The notes beneath the pieces are model-generated. The model saw only the letters and a program-made list of their open reading frames with translations. It was not told where the DNA came from and made no database searches. Of a stretch of DNA of 61,543 nt, positions 16,677 through 26,484 are shown piece by piece; position 1 is the first letter of the stretch; each line of letters opens with the position of its first letter. Source of the stretch: Pseudomonadota bacterium (GTDB lineage: Bacteria > Pseudomonadota > Alphaproteobacteria > Sphingomonadales > Sphingomonadaceae); NCBI GenBank assembly GCA_029779535.1, contig JAKPAG010000101.1:1-61543 (forward strand), given 5' to 3'. A program made the position numbers and the translations under genes.

Positions 16677-19674
16677 CGCGGTCCATCCGCAAGTCTACTC
16701 GATTGCCGCGCATCGCGGCTTTGCCGATGCGCTGGTGGCGGGGCTGATCCCGCGTTACGCGGCGGGCGATCTGGGCCTGGCGCGGCTCACCCTGCTGCTG
16801 CCCAGCCGCCGCGCGGAACGCATCATTACCGAGGCTTTCGTGCGCCTGTCGGGCGGGGGGATGCTGCTGCCGCGCATGGCGGTGGTGGGTGACCTTGACC
16901 TGGACGAGACGCTGGGGCCGCTGCTCGATCCGCTGGGCGCGGGCAGCGCCATTCCGCCCGCTGCCGATCCGACGCGCCGCTGGCTGCGCCTTGCCGCACT
17001 GCTGGCCGATGAAATGGGCGACAGCGCGCCCAAGGCCCCCGGCTTGCTGCGGCTCGCCCAGGAAATAGCGCGGACCATGGACCGGCTGGCGGTGGAAGGG
17101 ATTGGCCTCGGCGATCTGCTCCAGGACCGGGTAGCCGGGATCGTCGGCGACCTCGCCGATCACTGGCGCGAATCGACCCGGCTGTTCGCCCGCGTCCAGG
17201 CGCGCTGGCAGGCCGAACTGGGCGCGCGCGGCGAGGTCGATCCGCCCGAACGGCGCAACCGCCTGTTCGAACATGCCGCGCGGCGCTGGCGCGAACAGCC
17301 GCCCGCCCATCCGATCGTCGCCGCGGGGGTGACCAGCGCCTCGCCCGCGTTGGCGCAGCTGCTGCGCACCGTGGCCATGCTGCCGCGCGGGGCGGTGATC
17401 CTGCCCGACCTCGATCTGGAACTGGACGGCGCGGTGTGGGACGCGCTTGGCACGGCGGGCGCGCCGGCCGGGCCCGACGATCCGCCGTTTGGTGCGGGCG
17501 ATGCCGTGACCCATCCGCAATACCACCTCAAGCTGCTGCTCAACCGCATGGGCGTGCAGGCCGGCGAAGTGCAGCCCTGGCATCGCGCCGGCCTGTCCGC
17601 CGCCCGGCCCGAGCGGAGCCGCGCCATTTCGAACCTGTTCCTGCCGCCCCAGGCCAGCGCGGGCTGGGTGGACCTGCCCGCCGCCCAGCGCCGCCTGTCG
17701 GGCGTGCGGCTGATGCAGACCGCCCACCCGGACGAGGAAGCCCAGGCCGTGGCCATCCTGGTCCGCCAGGCGCTCGAAGTGCCGGAACGCCGCGTGGCCG
17801 TGATCACGCCCGACCGGGGGCTGGCGGGCCGCGTCGTTGCCCACTTGCGCCGCTGGGGGATCGAGGCGGACGATTCCGCCGGTCGGCCGCTGCCCCAAAC
17901 CACGGCAGGCCGCGTGCTGCTGCTGCTGGCCGAAGTGGTCGCCCAGGCCGCCGCGCCCGTGCCGCTGCTGGCGTTGCTGCAGCACCCGCTGGTGCGCCCC
18001 GGTGAAGGGCGCGCCGCCTGGCTCGAAGCGAGCCGCGCGCTCGACCTCGCGCTGCGCGGTCCGCGTCCCGCGCCGGGCCTGCCGCCGCTGCGCGCCGCGA
18101 TCGACAAGCTGGCCAAGCGCGCCAACGGCGCCGCAATCGCGGCCTGGTGGGCCGAGGTGGAGGAGGTGCTTTCGCCGCTGCTCGACTGGCCCGACCGCCT
18201 GCCGCTGGCCGATGCGCTGGGCCGCCTCGCCAGCGCGGGCGAGGCGCTGTGCGGCGAAGCGCTGTGGGGCAATGCCGATGGCCGCGCCCTGGCCTCCCTG
18301 GTCGAGGAACTGCGCGGCGCCGCTGCCGATGTCGGCACGCAGCTTGCCCCGGCCGACCTGCCCGCCGTGCTGCGCGATGCGCTCGACCGCGTGGCCGTGC
18401 GCCCGCCGTGGGGCGGCCACCCGCGCGTGGCGATCTATGGCCTCCTCGAAGCGCGGATGAGCCGCGCCGAACTGGTGATCTGCGCCGGGCTGACCGAGGG
18501 CGTCTGGCCTGCCAGCCCCAGCCCCGAACCGCTGCTACCCCCCGCCGTGCTGCGCGCGCTGGGCGTGCCGGGCGCGGAATTCCGCATCGGCCTGTCGGCG
18601 CATGACCTGGCCGGCGCGCTCGGCGCGCCCGAGGTGGTGCTGAGCTGGGCGCAGCGCGACGAGGGCGGGCCGGTGATTCCCAGCCGCTTCGTGCTGCGGG
18701 TCGAGGCGATGCTGGGCGAGCTGGCCGCGGCCCACCGCGAGGTCGAAGCGGTGGATCTCGCCCGCCGGATCGACCTTGGCAGTCCGGCCCGTCCGGCGGC
18801 GCGGCCCGCGCCCGATCCAACCCCCGTTCAGCGCGATGTTGCCCTGGCGGTGACCGCGATCGACCGGCTGCTGGGCGATCCCTACCAGTTCTATGCCCAG
18901 GCGATCCTGCGCCTGCGGGTGCTCGATGCGCTGGACGCCGAACCGACCGCCGCGTGGAAGGGCACCGTGGTCCACCGCGTGCTGGAACGCTGGCACAAGG
19001 CCGGCGAGGGACCGGGTGAACTGCTGAACCTCGCCGCGCAGGAACTGGCCGAAATGCGCGCCCACCCGCTGGTCCGCAGCCTGTGGTGGCCGCGCCTCGC
19101 CAAGGCGCTCGAATGGGTCGACACGGAAATCGCCCGGCTGGCCGGCGAAGGCCGCCACGTGCTGGCCAGCGAAGTGAAGGGCGAGATGACCTTTCGCGGC
19201 GTGCGCGTCCACGGCCGTGCCGACCGGGTCGACCGGATGGCGGACGGCACGCTGGGGATCGTCGATTACAAGACCGGCATACCGCCCAGCCCCAAGCGCG
19301 TGGCCGATGGCTATGCGCTGCAACTGGGGGTGATCGGCCTGATCGCGGCGGCGGGCGGCTTTGCGGGCGTCGCGGGCAGCCCCGAATGGTTCGAATACTG
19401 GTCGCTCGCCAAGCGGCCGCGCAGCGAGGACAAGGCCGCCTTCGGCCATGCCCTGGCCCCGTTCAAGACCGACAAGGCAGCGGGCCTCGCGCGCGAGGAT
19501 TTCCTCGACAAGTCCGCCGCTGACCTGGGCAAGGCGATTGACCTCTACATTCGCGGCACCGCCCCGTTCGAGGCCAGCCTGCAACCCGACCTTTATGGCT
19601 ACAACGATTACGACCAACTGATGCGGCTGGACGAATGGCAGGCGCGCGGCCGCGCCGATGGGGACCTGGCATGA
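16669..19674 (+). CDS. addB: Double-strand break repair protein AddB
   Basis: A 1001-residue subunit of the AddAB helicase-nuclease, which resects DNA ends for RecA loading in alphaproteobacteria in place of RecBCD. The N-terminus (LTLLLPSRRAERIITEAFVRLSGG) is the degenerate helicase part; mid-protein AGLTEGVWPASPSPEPLLPP matches AddB/RexB helicase segments; and the C-terminal nuclease motif GIVDYKTGIPPSPKRV holds the D-x-K residues of the RecB-family nuclease. The GTG start overlaps murU by 8 bases, and addA starts in the addB stop (ATGA), so the pair is coupled. Confidence 0.9.
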   Translation: MADAVHPQVYSIAAHRGFADALVAGLIPRYAAGDLGLARLTLLLPSRRAERIITEAFVRLSGGGMLLPRMAVVGDLDLDETLGPLLDPLGAGSAIPPAADPTRRWLRLAALLADEMGDSAPKAPGLLRLAQEIARTMDRLAVEGIGLGDLLQDRVAGIVGDLADHWRESTRLFARVQARWQAELGARGEVDPPERRNRLFEHAARRWREQPPAHPIVAAGVTSASPALAQLLRTVAMLPRGAVILPDLDLELDGAVWDALGTAGAPAGPDDPPFGAGDAVTHPQYHLKLLLNRMGVQAGEVQPWHRAGLSAARPERSRAISNLFLPPQASAGWVDLPAAQRRLSGVRLMQTAHPDEEAQAVAILVRQALEVPERRVAVITPDRGLAGRVVAHLRRWGIEADDSAGRPLPQTTAGRVLLLLAEVVAQAAAPVPLLALLQHPLVRPGEGRAAWLEASRALDLALRGPRPAPGLPPLRAAIDKLAKRANGAAIAAWWAEVEEVLSPLLDWPDRLPLADALGRLASAGEALCGEALWGNADGRALASLVEELRGAAADVGTQLAPADLPAVLRDALDRVAVRPPWGGHPRVAIYGLLEARMSRAELVICAGLTEGVWPASPSPEPLLPPAVLRALGVPGAEFRIGLSAHDLAGALGAPEVVLSWAQRDEGGPVIPSRFVLRVEAMLGELAAAHREVEAVDLARRIDLGSPARPAARPAPDPTPVQRDVALAVTAIDRLLGDPYQFYAQAILRLRVLDALDAEPTAAWKGTVVHRVLERWHKAGEGPGELLNLAAQELAEMRAHPLVRSLWWPRLAKALEWVDTEIARLAGEGRHVLASEVKGEMTFRGVRVHGRADRVDRMADGTLGIVDYKTGIPPSPKRVADGYALQLGVIGLIAAAGGFAGVAGSPEWFEYWSLAKRPRSEDKAAFGHALAPFKTDKAAGLAREDFLDKSAADLGKAIDLYIRGTAPFEASLQPDLYGYNDYDQLMRLDEWQARGRADGDLA

Positions 19675-22600
19675 GCGGCGGCAAGCGCCTGTTCCCTCTG
19701 ACCGACGAGCAGCGCCCTGCTGTCGATCCGGGTGAGGTGGTGTGGCTGTCCGCATCGGCCGGGACCGGCAAGACCCAGGTGCTGTCAGCCCGCGTGCTGC
19801 GGCTGCTGCTTCAGCCTGATGTCACCCCCGGCCAGGTGCTGTGCCTGACCTTCACCAAGGCCGGCGCTACCGAAATGGCCGCGCGCATCAACGAGGTGCT
19901 GGCACGCTGGGTGCGGGCCGATGACACCGCCTTGTTCAACGACCTTGAGGCGATCGGCGCGCCATCCGGCCCGGAAGCGCGGGCGCGGGCGCGCACGCTG
20001 TTTGCCGAAGTGCTCGATTGCCCGGGCGGGGGCCTCAGGATCGATACGATTCACGCCTTTGCGCAGTGGCTGCTCTCGGCCTTCCCGCACGAGGCCGGGC
20101 TGGTCCCCGGCACCCGCGCGATGGAAGACCGCGACCGCGAGATGCTCCTGCGCGAAGTGCTGGCTGACCTGCTGGTCACGGCTGAGCGCGAGAACGACGC
20201 GGCGACGCTCGATGCGCTGGCGCAGCTGTCGGTCCGGCTCGGCCCAGATGCGGTACAGGGCTACCTGCTGCGCTGTGCCGCCGCGCGCGAGGCGTGGGAA
20301 GGGAAGGGCAGCTGGCAGCCGCCGATGCGCCCGAACGTGCTGCGCCTGATCGGCCTCCCGAGCGATGCGAGCGAGGCGGGATTGGCTGCACTGTGCGCGG
20401 ATGAGGCGTTTGACATTGATTCGTTGCTGTGCGTGCGGTCGGCCTACCAGCAATGGAAGGCGACGAGCGCAAACAAGCCGCTCGATACGATCGCTGCTTG
20501 GCTTGGTGCCAGTCCAGAGCAGCGCCTCGCTCAACTTGACGCGTTCAACGACGCCCTGTTCTCCAAGGAGGGCAACCTCCGCAATCTGCGCTATCTTGCC
20601 AAGTTCGAGGAACATTTCGAGCAGGCCGGAGCCGGCGTGCAGCAATCGCTGCTGCGCGTTTTAGAACGCCGCGCGCTGCTGGAACTTGCCGATTTCCTGG
20701 TCCCCACGCTGGAACTGGGCCGCAAGTTCGCGCTGGCCTGGGCCGAAGCCAAGTCCCGCGCCGGGTTCATCGACTTCGACGACCAGATCCGCCAGGCCGC
20801 CGCGCTGCTGACCCGCAGCGAGCTGGCCGACTGGATCCGCTACAAGCTGGACCGTCGCTTCGACCATATTCTGGTCGACGAGGCGCAGGATACCAACGCC
20901 GCGCAGTGGCGGATCATCAGCGCGCTGACCGAGGATTTCTTCGCCGGCGAGGGGGCCCGGGCGGACAAGCTGCGCACGCTGTTCGTGGTCGGCGATTACA
21001 AGCAGGCGATCTTCCGCTTCCAGGGCACCAGCCCGGAAAACTTCGAGCAGGCCCGCCGCCGGGTGAAGCAGGCGATGACCGGCCTTGCCGAAAACGTGGT
21101 CATGCTGCGCCGTGATGGCCTGGCGCGGGACCTGCGGGAACTGGGGCTGGGGCGTAGCTTCCGCACCGCGCGGGCGATCCTGCACTTCGTCGACCTGGCG
21201 ATCGGTCGGATCGGCCACGCCGCCTTCGGCCTGGCGCAGCAGCCCGATCCGCACGTGGGCGAGGACCGCCCGGGCCTGGTCACGCTGTGGCAGGTAGTCG
21301 GCGCGCCAAGCGGCAGCGAGGATGAAGGCGACGAGGGCGAGGAGGACTGGCTCGCCCGGTCCGACCGCCAGCTGGCCGACCGGATCGCCCGGCAAGTCAA
21401 GGCCTGGCTGGTCGAGGGCTATCCGCTGGTCAAGGGCACCACGCGCCGCGCAGGGCCGGGTGACGTGATGGTGCTGGTACGCAAGCGCAAGGAACTGGCC
21501 GGGCTGATCGTCGCGCGGCTCCACGCCGCCGGGGTGCCGGTGGCCGGGGTGGACCGGCTGCGTCTGGCCGCGCCGCTGGCGGTGCGCGACCTGATGGCCG
21601 CGCTGCGCTTTGCCGCCCAGCCGCTCGACGATCTCAACCTCGCCTGCCTGCTGGTTTCGCCCTTGATCGGCTGGGACCAGGACGATCTGCTGGAATATGG
21701 CTATCGCGGCGAAGGCGTGGCGCTGTGGGATCACCTGCGCCGCCAGCGCGGGGGCAAGGTCGATACGGCGCTGGCCGCACTGCTCGAACTGCTGCGCAGC
21801 GCGGATTACGATTCGCCCCAGGCGTTGCTGCAATGGCTACTTACTGGTCCGTGGCAGGGCCGGCGCAGGCTGGTCGCCCGGTTGGGGCGCGAAGCGAACG
21901 ATCCGATCGACGAATTGCTCAACGCCGCCAGCGCCTTTGCCGCGAACGAGGTGCCCAGCCTGCAGGGCTTCATCCGCTGGTTCGATGCGGGCGAGGGCGA
22001 GCTGAAGCGCGAGGCGACCCAGGGCGGCAACGAAGTGCGGGTGATGACCGTGCACGGCTCGAAGGGGCTCCAGGCGCCGATCGTCATCCTGGCCGATGCG
22101 GCGGACAATCCCAATTCCTCGCGCACCAGCCCGCTCGACCTGGTCGATCCGGTGAGCGAGGGCTCGCGCAAGATCCCGCTGCCCGCGCTGTCGAAAGACG
22201 AAAAGCTGGGCCGTCTGGCCGAGGCCGAAGCCCAGGTCCGCGCCGAGGAAATGCAGGAACACTGGCGGCTGATGTATGTCGCCATGACCCGCGCGGAAGA
22301 AGCGCTGTTCATCGCCGGGGCGCTGGGCGCGAAGGAAAAGGAACCCGCGCCCGACAGCTGGTATGCCCGCCTGTCCGCGCTGTTCCAGGCCGAGGAGTGG
22401 GTCGAGGACGAGCTGTGGGGCGCGCGCGCCGAACACGGCGAACGTCCGGCCATCGCGGTGCCGGTCAAGCTGGCGCGGATTGCCGAACTGCCGCTGCTGC
22501 CGCCCTGGCTGGAACGCGGCGCGCCTGCCGAACCGCGCCCGCCGCGTCCGCTTGCCCCGTCCGCGCTGGGCGAGGAGCAGAGCGCCGATCCGCCCTGGCC

Positions 22601-23138
22601 GCCGGGCGCGGGGCAGGCGGCGGCGCGGCGCGGGGTGCTGCTGCACCGCCTGCTCGAACGCCTGCCCGAAGTGGCCGAGGGCGAGCGCAAGGGCGCGGCG
22701 CAGGCCTGGCTGGCCCGCGCGGCAAGCGATCTGGATGCCCAGGCCCGCGCGGAAATTGCCGCTTCCGCGCTGGCGGTGGTCGCGGACAAGCGCTGGGCGG
22801 AGCTGTTTTCGGCCGAGGCGCTGGCCGAAGTGCCGATTGCCGCCACGGTCGGTGATCAGGTGGTGGCCGGGACCATCGACCGCCTGCTGCTGCGCGAGGA
22901 CCGGATCCGGCTGATCGATTTTAAAACCGCCCGCCGCCCGCCTGCCAGCCTGGACGAAGTGCCGGTGGCGATCCTGCGGCAGATGGCGGCCTATGCCGCC
23001 GCCCTGGAAGCGACCTATCCGGGCCGCACGGTGGAAGCCGCGCTGCTCTATACCCAGGTGCCGCGCCTGATCGAGATTCCGCCCCGGCTGCTGGCTGTCC
23101 ACAAGCAGGCATTGACCGGCGCGCAGGAATCCTTTTGA
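19671..23138 (+). CDS. addA: Double-strand break repair helicase-nuclease AddA
   Basis: A 1155-residue UvrD/RecB-type helicase with a C-terminal nuclease. Visible are Walker A SASAGTGKTQVLSARVL (about 25-41), LTFTKAGATEMAARI (motif Ia), VDEAQDTNAAQW (motif II), VVGDYKQAIFRFQGT (motif III), VMTVHGSKGLQAPIV (motif V) and YVAMTRAEEALFIAGA (motif VI). The C-terminal LIDFKTARRPP with VAILRQMAAYAAALE is the RecB-family nuclease core. It partners AddB. The start at 19671 lies in the ATGA overlap with addB. Length is typical of alphaproteobacterial AddA. Confidence 0.93.
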   Translation: MSGGKRLFPLTDEQRPAVDPGEVVWLSASAGTGKTQVLSARVLRLLLQPDVTPGQVLCLTFTKAGATEMAARINEVLARWVRADDTALFNDLEAIGAPSGPEARARARTLFAEVLDCPGGGLRIDTIHAFAQWLLSAFPHEAGLVPGTRAMEDRDREMLLREVLADLLVTAERENDAATLDALAQLSVRLGPDAVQGYLLRCAAAREAWEGKGSWQPPMRPNVLRLIGLPSDASEAGLAALCADEAFDIDSLLCVRSAYQQWKATSANKPLDTIAAWLGASPEQRLAQLDAFNDALFSKEGNLRNLRYLAKFEEHFEQAGAGVQQSLLRVLERRALLELADFLVPTLELGRKFALAWAEAKSRAGFIDFDDQIRQAAALLTRSELADWIRYKLDRRFDHILVDEAQDTNAAQWRIISALTEDFFAGEGARADKLRTLFVVGDYKQAIFRFQGTSPENFEQARRRVKQAMTGLAENVVMLRRDGLARDLRELGLGRSFRTARAILHFVDLAIGRIGHAAFGLAQQPDPHVGEDRPGLVTLWQVVGAPSGSEDEGDEGEEDWLARSDRQLADRIARQVKAWLVEGYPLVKGTTRRAGPGDVMVLVRKRKELAGLIVARLHAAGVPVAGVDRLRLAAPLAVRDLMAALRFAAQPLDDLNLACLLVSPLIGWDQDDLLEYGYRGEGVALWDHLRRQRGGKVDTALAALLELLRSADYDSPQALLQWLLTGPWQGRRRLVARLGREANDPIDELLNAASAFAANEVPSLQGFIRWFDAGEGELKREATQGGNEVRVMTVHGSKGLQAPIVILADAADNPNSSRTSPLDLVDPVSEGSRKIPLPALSKDEKLGRLAEAEAQVRAEEMQEHWRLMYVAMTRAEEALFIAGALGAKEKEPAPDSWYARLSALFQAEEWVEDELWGARAEHGERPAIAVPVKLARIAELPLLPPWLERGAPAEPRPPRPLAPSALGEEQSADPPWPPGAGQAAARRGVLLHRLLERLPEVAEGERKGAAQAWLARAASDLDAQARAEIAASALAVVADKRWAELFSAEALAEVPIAATVGDQVVAGTIDRLLLREDRIRLIDFKTARRPPASLDEVPVAILRQMAAYAAALEATYPGRTVEAALLYTQVPRLIEIPPRLLAVHKQALTGAQESF

Positions 23139-23201
23139 TCCGGGCCAATTGCCAAGCGCGCAGCCGTGCCTAGATTGGCTGCAACACAACAGGAGATTCC
23201 C

Positions 23202-23522
23202 ATGGCTACCAAGGCCGTTACCGATGACAGCTTCGCCGCAGACGTGCTGGGTTCCGAAAAGCCGGTGCTGGTCGATTTCTGGGCCGACTGGTGCGGGCCG
23301 TGCAAGATGATCGCCCCCGCGCTCGAAGAAATCAGCGACGAGTTGGCCGACCAGGTGACCATTGCCAAGGTCGACATCATGGAAAACACCGACATCGCCG
23401 CCAAGTACGGCGTGCAGTCGATCCCGCTGATGGTGCTGTTCAAGAACGGCGAGCCTGTGGCCCAGAAGCTGGGCGCCGCGCCCAAGAGCCAGCTCAAGGG
23501 CTGGCTGGAAAGCGTCCTTTAA
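23202..23522 (+). CDS. trxA: Thioredoxin
   Basis: The 106-residue protein has the active site WCGPCKM (about residues 31-37), the cis-Pro loop IPLMVLFKNGEPV and a normal thioredoxin length. It reduces protein disulfides in the cytoplasm and supplies ribonucleotide and peroxide reductases. A good ribosome site (AGGAG) precedes the ATG at 23202. It follows addA by 63 bases, the usual order in alphaproteobacteria, and may have its own promoter in that gap. Confidence 0.95.
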   Translation: MATKAVTDDSFAADVLGSEKPVLVDFWADWCGPCKMIAPALEEISDELADQVTIAKVDIMENTDIAAKYGVQSIPLMVLFKNGEPVAQKLGAAPKSQLKGWLESVL

Positions 23523-23526
23523 GCGG

Positions 23527-24324
23527 CTACATCCCGGCCATGCGTTCGGCCAGTTCGTCCCACAGGGCCGGGCTGGCCGCGCCGATCAGGCTGGGCCGCA
23601 GGTGTTCGTCCACGCGGTAGGGCGAACCATCAGGCCGGGCGACCTTGCCGCCCGCCTCGTTGAGGAACAGCACCCCGGCGGCATGGTCCCAGGCGAGCGT
23701 CCGCTCGAAGATTGTGATGTCGTTTTCGCCCAGCACGATGCGCGGATACTGTTCCGCCGCGCAGCGCGGGATGTCGACCAGGGTATAGTGCGGGGCGATG
23801 TGCGTCTTGAGCGCCTCGCGCCGGTTCTGGTCGGCGAAGACCAGCGAAATCGCGGCAATCGGCGGCGTTTGCCCGCTGGCGCGCGCGGCAATGCGCTCGC
23901 CGTCGATCCAGGCGCCCTGGCCGCGTTCGGCCGAGCAGAACCGCCGGCGCAGCGGGTCATAGATCCACCCGCCAATCGTCTCGCCCGCTTCGGCCAGCGC
24001 CACCAGGATGCCGAACGGCGGCTTGCCGGCGGCGAAATTGTTGGTCCCGTCCAGCGGATCGATGATCCAGCACAGCGCATCGCCCAGCCGGTCCAGCACC
24101 GCCGGGTCGGCATGGGCGGCTTCCTCGCCGACGATGGCAGCTTCGGGCAGCAGCCGGGCCAGCAGGTCGGACAGGATCTGCTCGCTTTCATGGTCGGCCA
24201 CGGTCACCGCGTCGTCCGCCGCCTTGGCGACGATCTGGTCGCTGGTCAGCGACTGGTAGTGCGGCAGGATCGCGCGTTCTGCCGCCTCGCGCATGATCGC
24301 CTCGACCGCCTTGGTCAGGCTCAC
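23527..24324 (-). CDS. Inositol monophosphatase family phosphatase (HisN/SuhB-like)
   Basis: A 265-residue enzyme with the family signatures GEEAAHAD, WIIDPLDGTNNFAAGKPPFGI (metal-binding DPLDGT) and AWDHAAGVLFLNEAGG. Family members dephosphorylate inositol phosphate, histidinol phosphate (HisN) or related sugar phosphates, and sequence alone does not separate these. The GTG start at 24324 overlaps the argJ stop in GTGA, so it is coupled to an amino-acid biosynthesis gene; this mildly favours a histidinol-phosphatase role. It converges with trxA, only 4 bases apart. Confidence 0.85.
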   Translation of the reverse strand: MSLTKAVEAIMREAAERAILPHYQSLTSDQIVAKAADDAVTVADHESEQILSDLLARLLPEAAIVGEEAAHADPAVLDRLGDALCWIIDPLDGTNNFAAGKPPFGILVALAEAGETIGGWIYDPLRRRFCSAERGQGAWIDGERIAARASGQTPPIAAISLVFADQNRREALKTHIAPHYTLVDIPRCAAEQYPRIVLGENDITIFERTLAWDHAAGVLFLNEAGGKVARPDGSPYRVDEHLRPSLIGAASPALWDELAERMAGM

Positions 24325-25547
24325 GAGCGGTAATCCGCATTGATCGAGATGTAGCCGTGGGTCAGGTCGCAGGTCCACACCGTGGCGCGGCCCTCGCCCA
24401 TGCCAAGGTCAACTTCGATGCTGATGTCCTGCCCCTTGAGGTGCGCGGCGACTGGCGCTTCGTCGTAATCGGGCAGGGGCTGGCCTTCGCGCGCGGCCCA
24501 GGTGCCGCCGAAACCGATCGACAGCCGGTCGCGGTCTGCCGGTTCCCCGGCCTTGCCGACAGCCATGACCACGCGGCCCCAGTTGGCGTCCTCGCCGGCG
24601 ATGGCGGTCTTCACCAGCGGGGAGTTGGCGATCGACAGGCCGACCCGCCGCGCGCTTTCGTCGCTGACCGCGCCGGTCACGCTCACCGCGATGAACTTCT
24701 GCGCGCCTTCGCCGTCGCGCACCACCAGGTGGGCGAGCTGGCGGCACACGTCCTCCAGCGCGGCGGCAAAGGCATCGGCGCCGGGGCAGCCGGAGCAATT
24801 GATCTGCTGGTTGCCCGCCTTGCCGGTGGCAAAGGCCAGCACGGTGTCGCTGGTCGAGGTATCGCTATCGACCGTGATACATGAAAAGGTGCGCTGGTTC
24901 GCTTCGCTCAGCAGTTCCTGCAGATAATCCGGCGCAATCGCGCAGTCGGTGAAGATGTAGCCCAGCATGGTCGCCATGTCGGGCGCGATCATGCCGCTGC
25001 CCTTGATGATCGCGGCCAGGGTCACGGTCTTGCCGCCCACCACCGCCTGCGCCATCGCGCCCTTGGCGAAGGTATCGGTGGTGCCGATGGTGTTGGCGGC
25101 GTCCTGCCAGCCGCACGGCTCGGCCTGCAAGGCGGCTTCGATCCCGGCCCGGGCCTTGTCCTTGGGCAGGGGCACGCCGATCACCCCGGTAGAGGAGACG
25201 AACACCTGGTCCTGCGGGCAACCCAGGTGCCCGGCGACCTGCGCCATGATCGCTTCCACCGCCTCGCGCCCGCGATAGCCGGTGAAGGCATTGGAATTGC
25301 CGGCATTGACCACCAGCGCCCGGGCGCGGCCCTGCCTGACCCCGATCCGGCCCAGTTCGACTTCGGACGAACAGCAGACGTTGCGGGTGAACACCCCGGC
25401 CACGGCGGTGCCTTCGGCCAGTTCGACATATGTCAGGTCACAGCGCCCCCAGTCCTTGTAACCGGCGCGGGCGATGCGGGGGACGACCCCGGCAATCGCG
25501 GGGAGCGACGGGAAGGGGCGGGCGAGGGGGGACACGGCATGGCTCAT
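24321..25547 (-). CDS. argJ: Bifunctional glutamate N-acetyltransferase/amino-acid acetyltransferase ArgJ
   Basis: A 408-residue ArgJ of normal length. It transfers the acetyl group of N-acetylornithine to glutamate (and may use acetyl-CoA) in arginine synthesis. The ornithine acetyltransferase core is clear: ALVVNAGNSNAFTG, VFVSSTGVIGVPLPKDK with the Thr that becomes the N-terminal nucleophile after autocleavage, and IIKGSGMIAPDMATMLGYIFTD. It lies 32 bases after the lipoprotein gene and is coupled to the phosphatase gene by a GTGA overlap. Confidence 0.93.
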   Translation of the reverse strand: MSHAVSPLARPFPSLPAIAGVVPRIARAGYKDWGRCDLTYVELAEGTAVAGVFTRNVCCSSEVELGRIGVRQGRARALVVNAGNSNAFTGYRGREAVEAIMAQVAGHLGCPQDQVFVSSTGVIGVPLPKDKARAGIEAALQAEPCGWQDAANTIGTTDTFAKGAMAQAVVGGKTVTLAAIIKGSGMIAPDMATMLGYIFTDCAIAPDYLQELLSEANQRTFSCITVDSDTSTSDTVLAFATGKAGNQQINCSGCPGADAFAAALEDVCRQLAHLVVRDGEGAQKFIAVSVTGAVSDESARRVGLSIANSPLVKTAIAGEDANWGRVVMAVGKAGEPADRDRLSIGFGGTWAAREGQPLPDYDEAPVAAHLKGQDISIEVDLGMGEGRATVWTCDLTHGYISINADYRS

Positions 25548-25579
25548 GCCTGCCCCCTAACCCCGCTTGGCCCGCTTGG

Positions 25580-26467
25580 CTAGTTCGCCAGCTTCACCAG
25601 CGCGGTCGGCGCGGCCGCGGTGCGCTGGGTGACCTTCCATTCCAGCTTCTTGCCATTGGGCGCGGGCTGGGGGCCTTCATCGGTATTGTTCGCCAGCACT
25701 TCGGCATCGGTGGTGAAGGTGAAAGTCCCGTCCAGTTGCGGCAGGTCGGGGCTGTCTGCGCCGTCCTTGCCATCCTTGCCAGCCTTGTCCATCGCCGCGC
25801 CCATCGCGGCCAGCTGGGCAAAGCTGTTCATCCCGCCGCCGCTGCCCTGGGCAAAGCCCGGCGCGTCCAGCCGGATCGAGCCATCGGCGCGGCGCACCAG
25901 CGTGACGAAGGCGTTGGCCATCGGGAAACGTTCCATGGTGGGATAAACGAAATCGTGATCCAGCGTGCCTCTGATCGCGAAATCGACCTGATAGAGCCCA
26001 TCGCCCTTGTAGATCACGCTTTTCCACCCGGCCTGGCGGCGCAGGCGGGCGGCGAATTCCTCGGCCGCCTTGGGATCGGTCGGATCGAGCCCGCCGAACA
26101 TCGCCTTGGCCATTTCCCCGTCGCGCTTGTCCTTGTCGGCCTTGGCCTGCTGCTCGGCCTCCCAGTCGGACTTCTGCTGGGCGAGTTCGTCCTTGGTGCA
26201 AGGGCGTTCGTCCATCGAATCGTCCTTGTAGCAGGTCATCGGCTCGAACACCGGGGCGTCCTTGGCGTTCTTGCCCATCTCCGCCAGCTTGGACATGCCC
26301 AGCATGTAGATTTCGCCCGTGTAGGTATAGGTGAAGCGGCCGTCCTTGCGGATGTCGAGGGTCGAGGCGAACTTGCCGGGCGAGATCAGGCAGGCGGCGA
26401 GCAGCACACTGAGGCCGGCCGCCAGCGCGGCGGCCATCATGCGGCGCGGGTTGAACTGGGCAGTCAT
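25580..26467 (-). CDS. Hypothetical lipoprotein
   Basis: The 295-residue product starts MTAQFNPRRMMAAALAAGLSVLLAACL at 26467 behind AGGAGGG; LLAAC is a lipobox. The mature part begins with GKFASTLDIRKDGRFTYTYTGEIY, a beta-strand pattern, followed by a charged helical stretch (KDELAQQKSDWEAEQQAKADKDKRD) and a C-terminal beta domain ending TFTFTTDAEVLANN. I do not recognise a named family. It lies 17 bases after rlmB and 32 before argJ on the same strand, so it is probably co-transcribed with both. Confidence 0.75.
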   Translation of the reverse strand: MTAQFNPRRMMAAALAAGLSVLLAACLISPGKFASTLDIRKDGRFTYTYTGEIYMLGMSKLAEMGKNAKDAPVFEPMTCYKDDSMDERPCTKDELAQQKSDWEAEQQAKADKDKRDGEMAKAMFGGLDPTDPKAAEEFAARLRRQAGWKSVIYKGDGLYQVDFAIRGTLDHDFVYPTMERFPMANAFVTLVRRADGSIRLDAPGFAQGSGGGMNSFAQLAAMGAAMDKAGKDGKDGADSPDLPQLDGTFTFTTDAEVLANNTDEGPQPAPNGKKLEWKVTQRTAAAPTALVKLAN

Positions 26468-26484
26468 GGTTCCCTCCTGTGGGA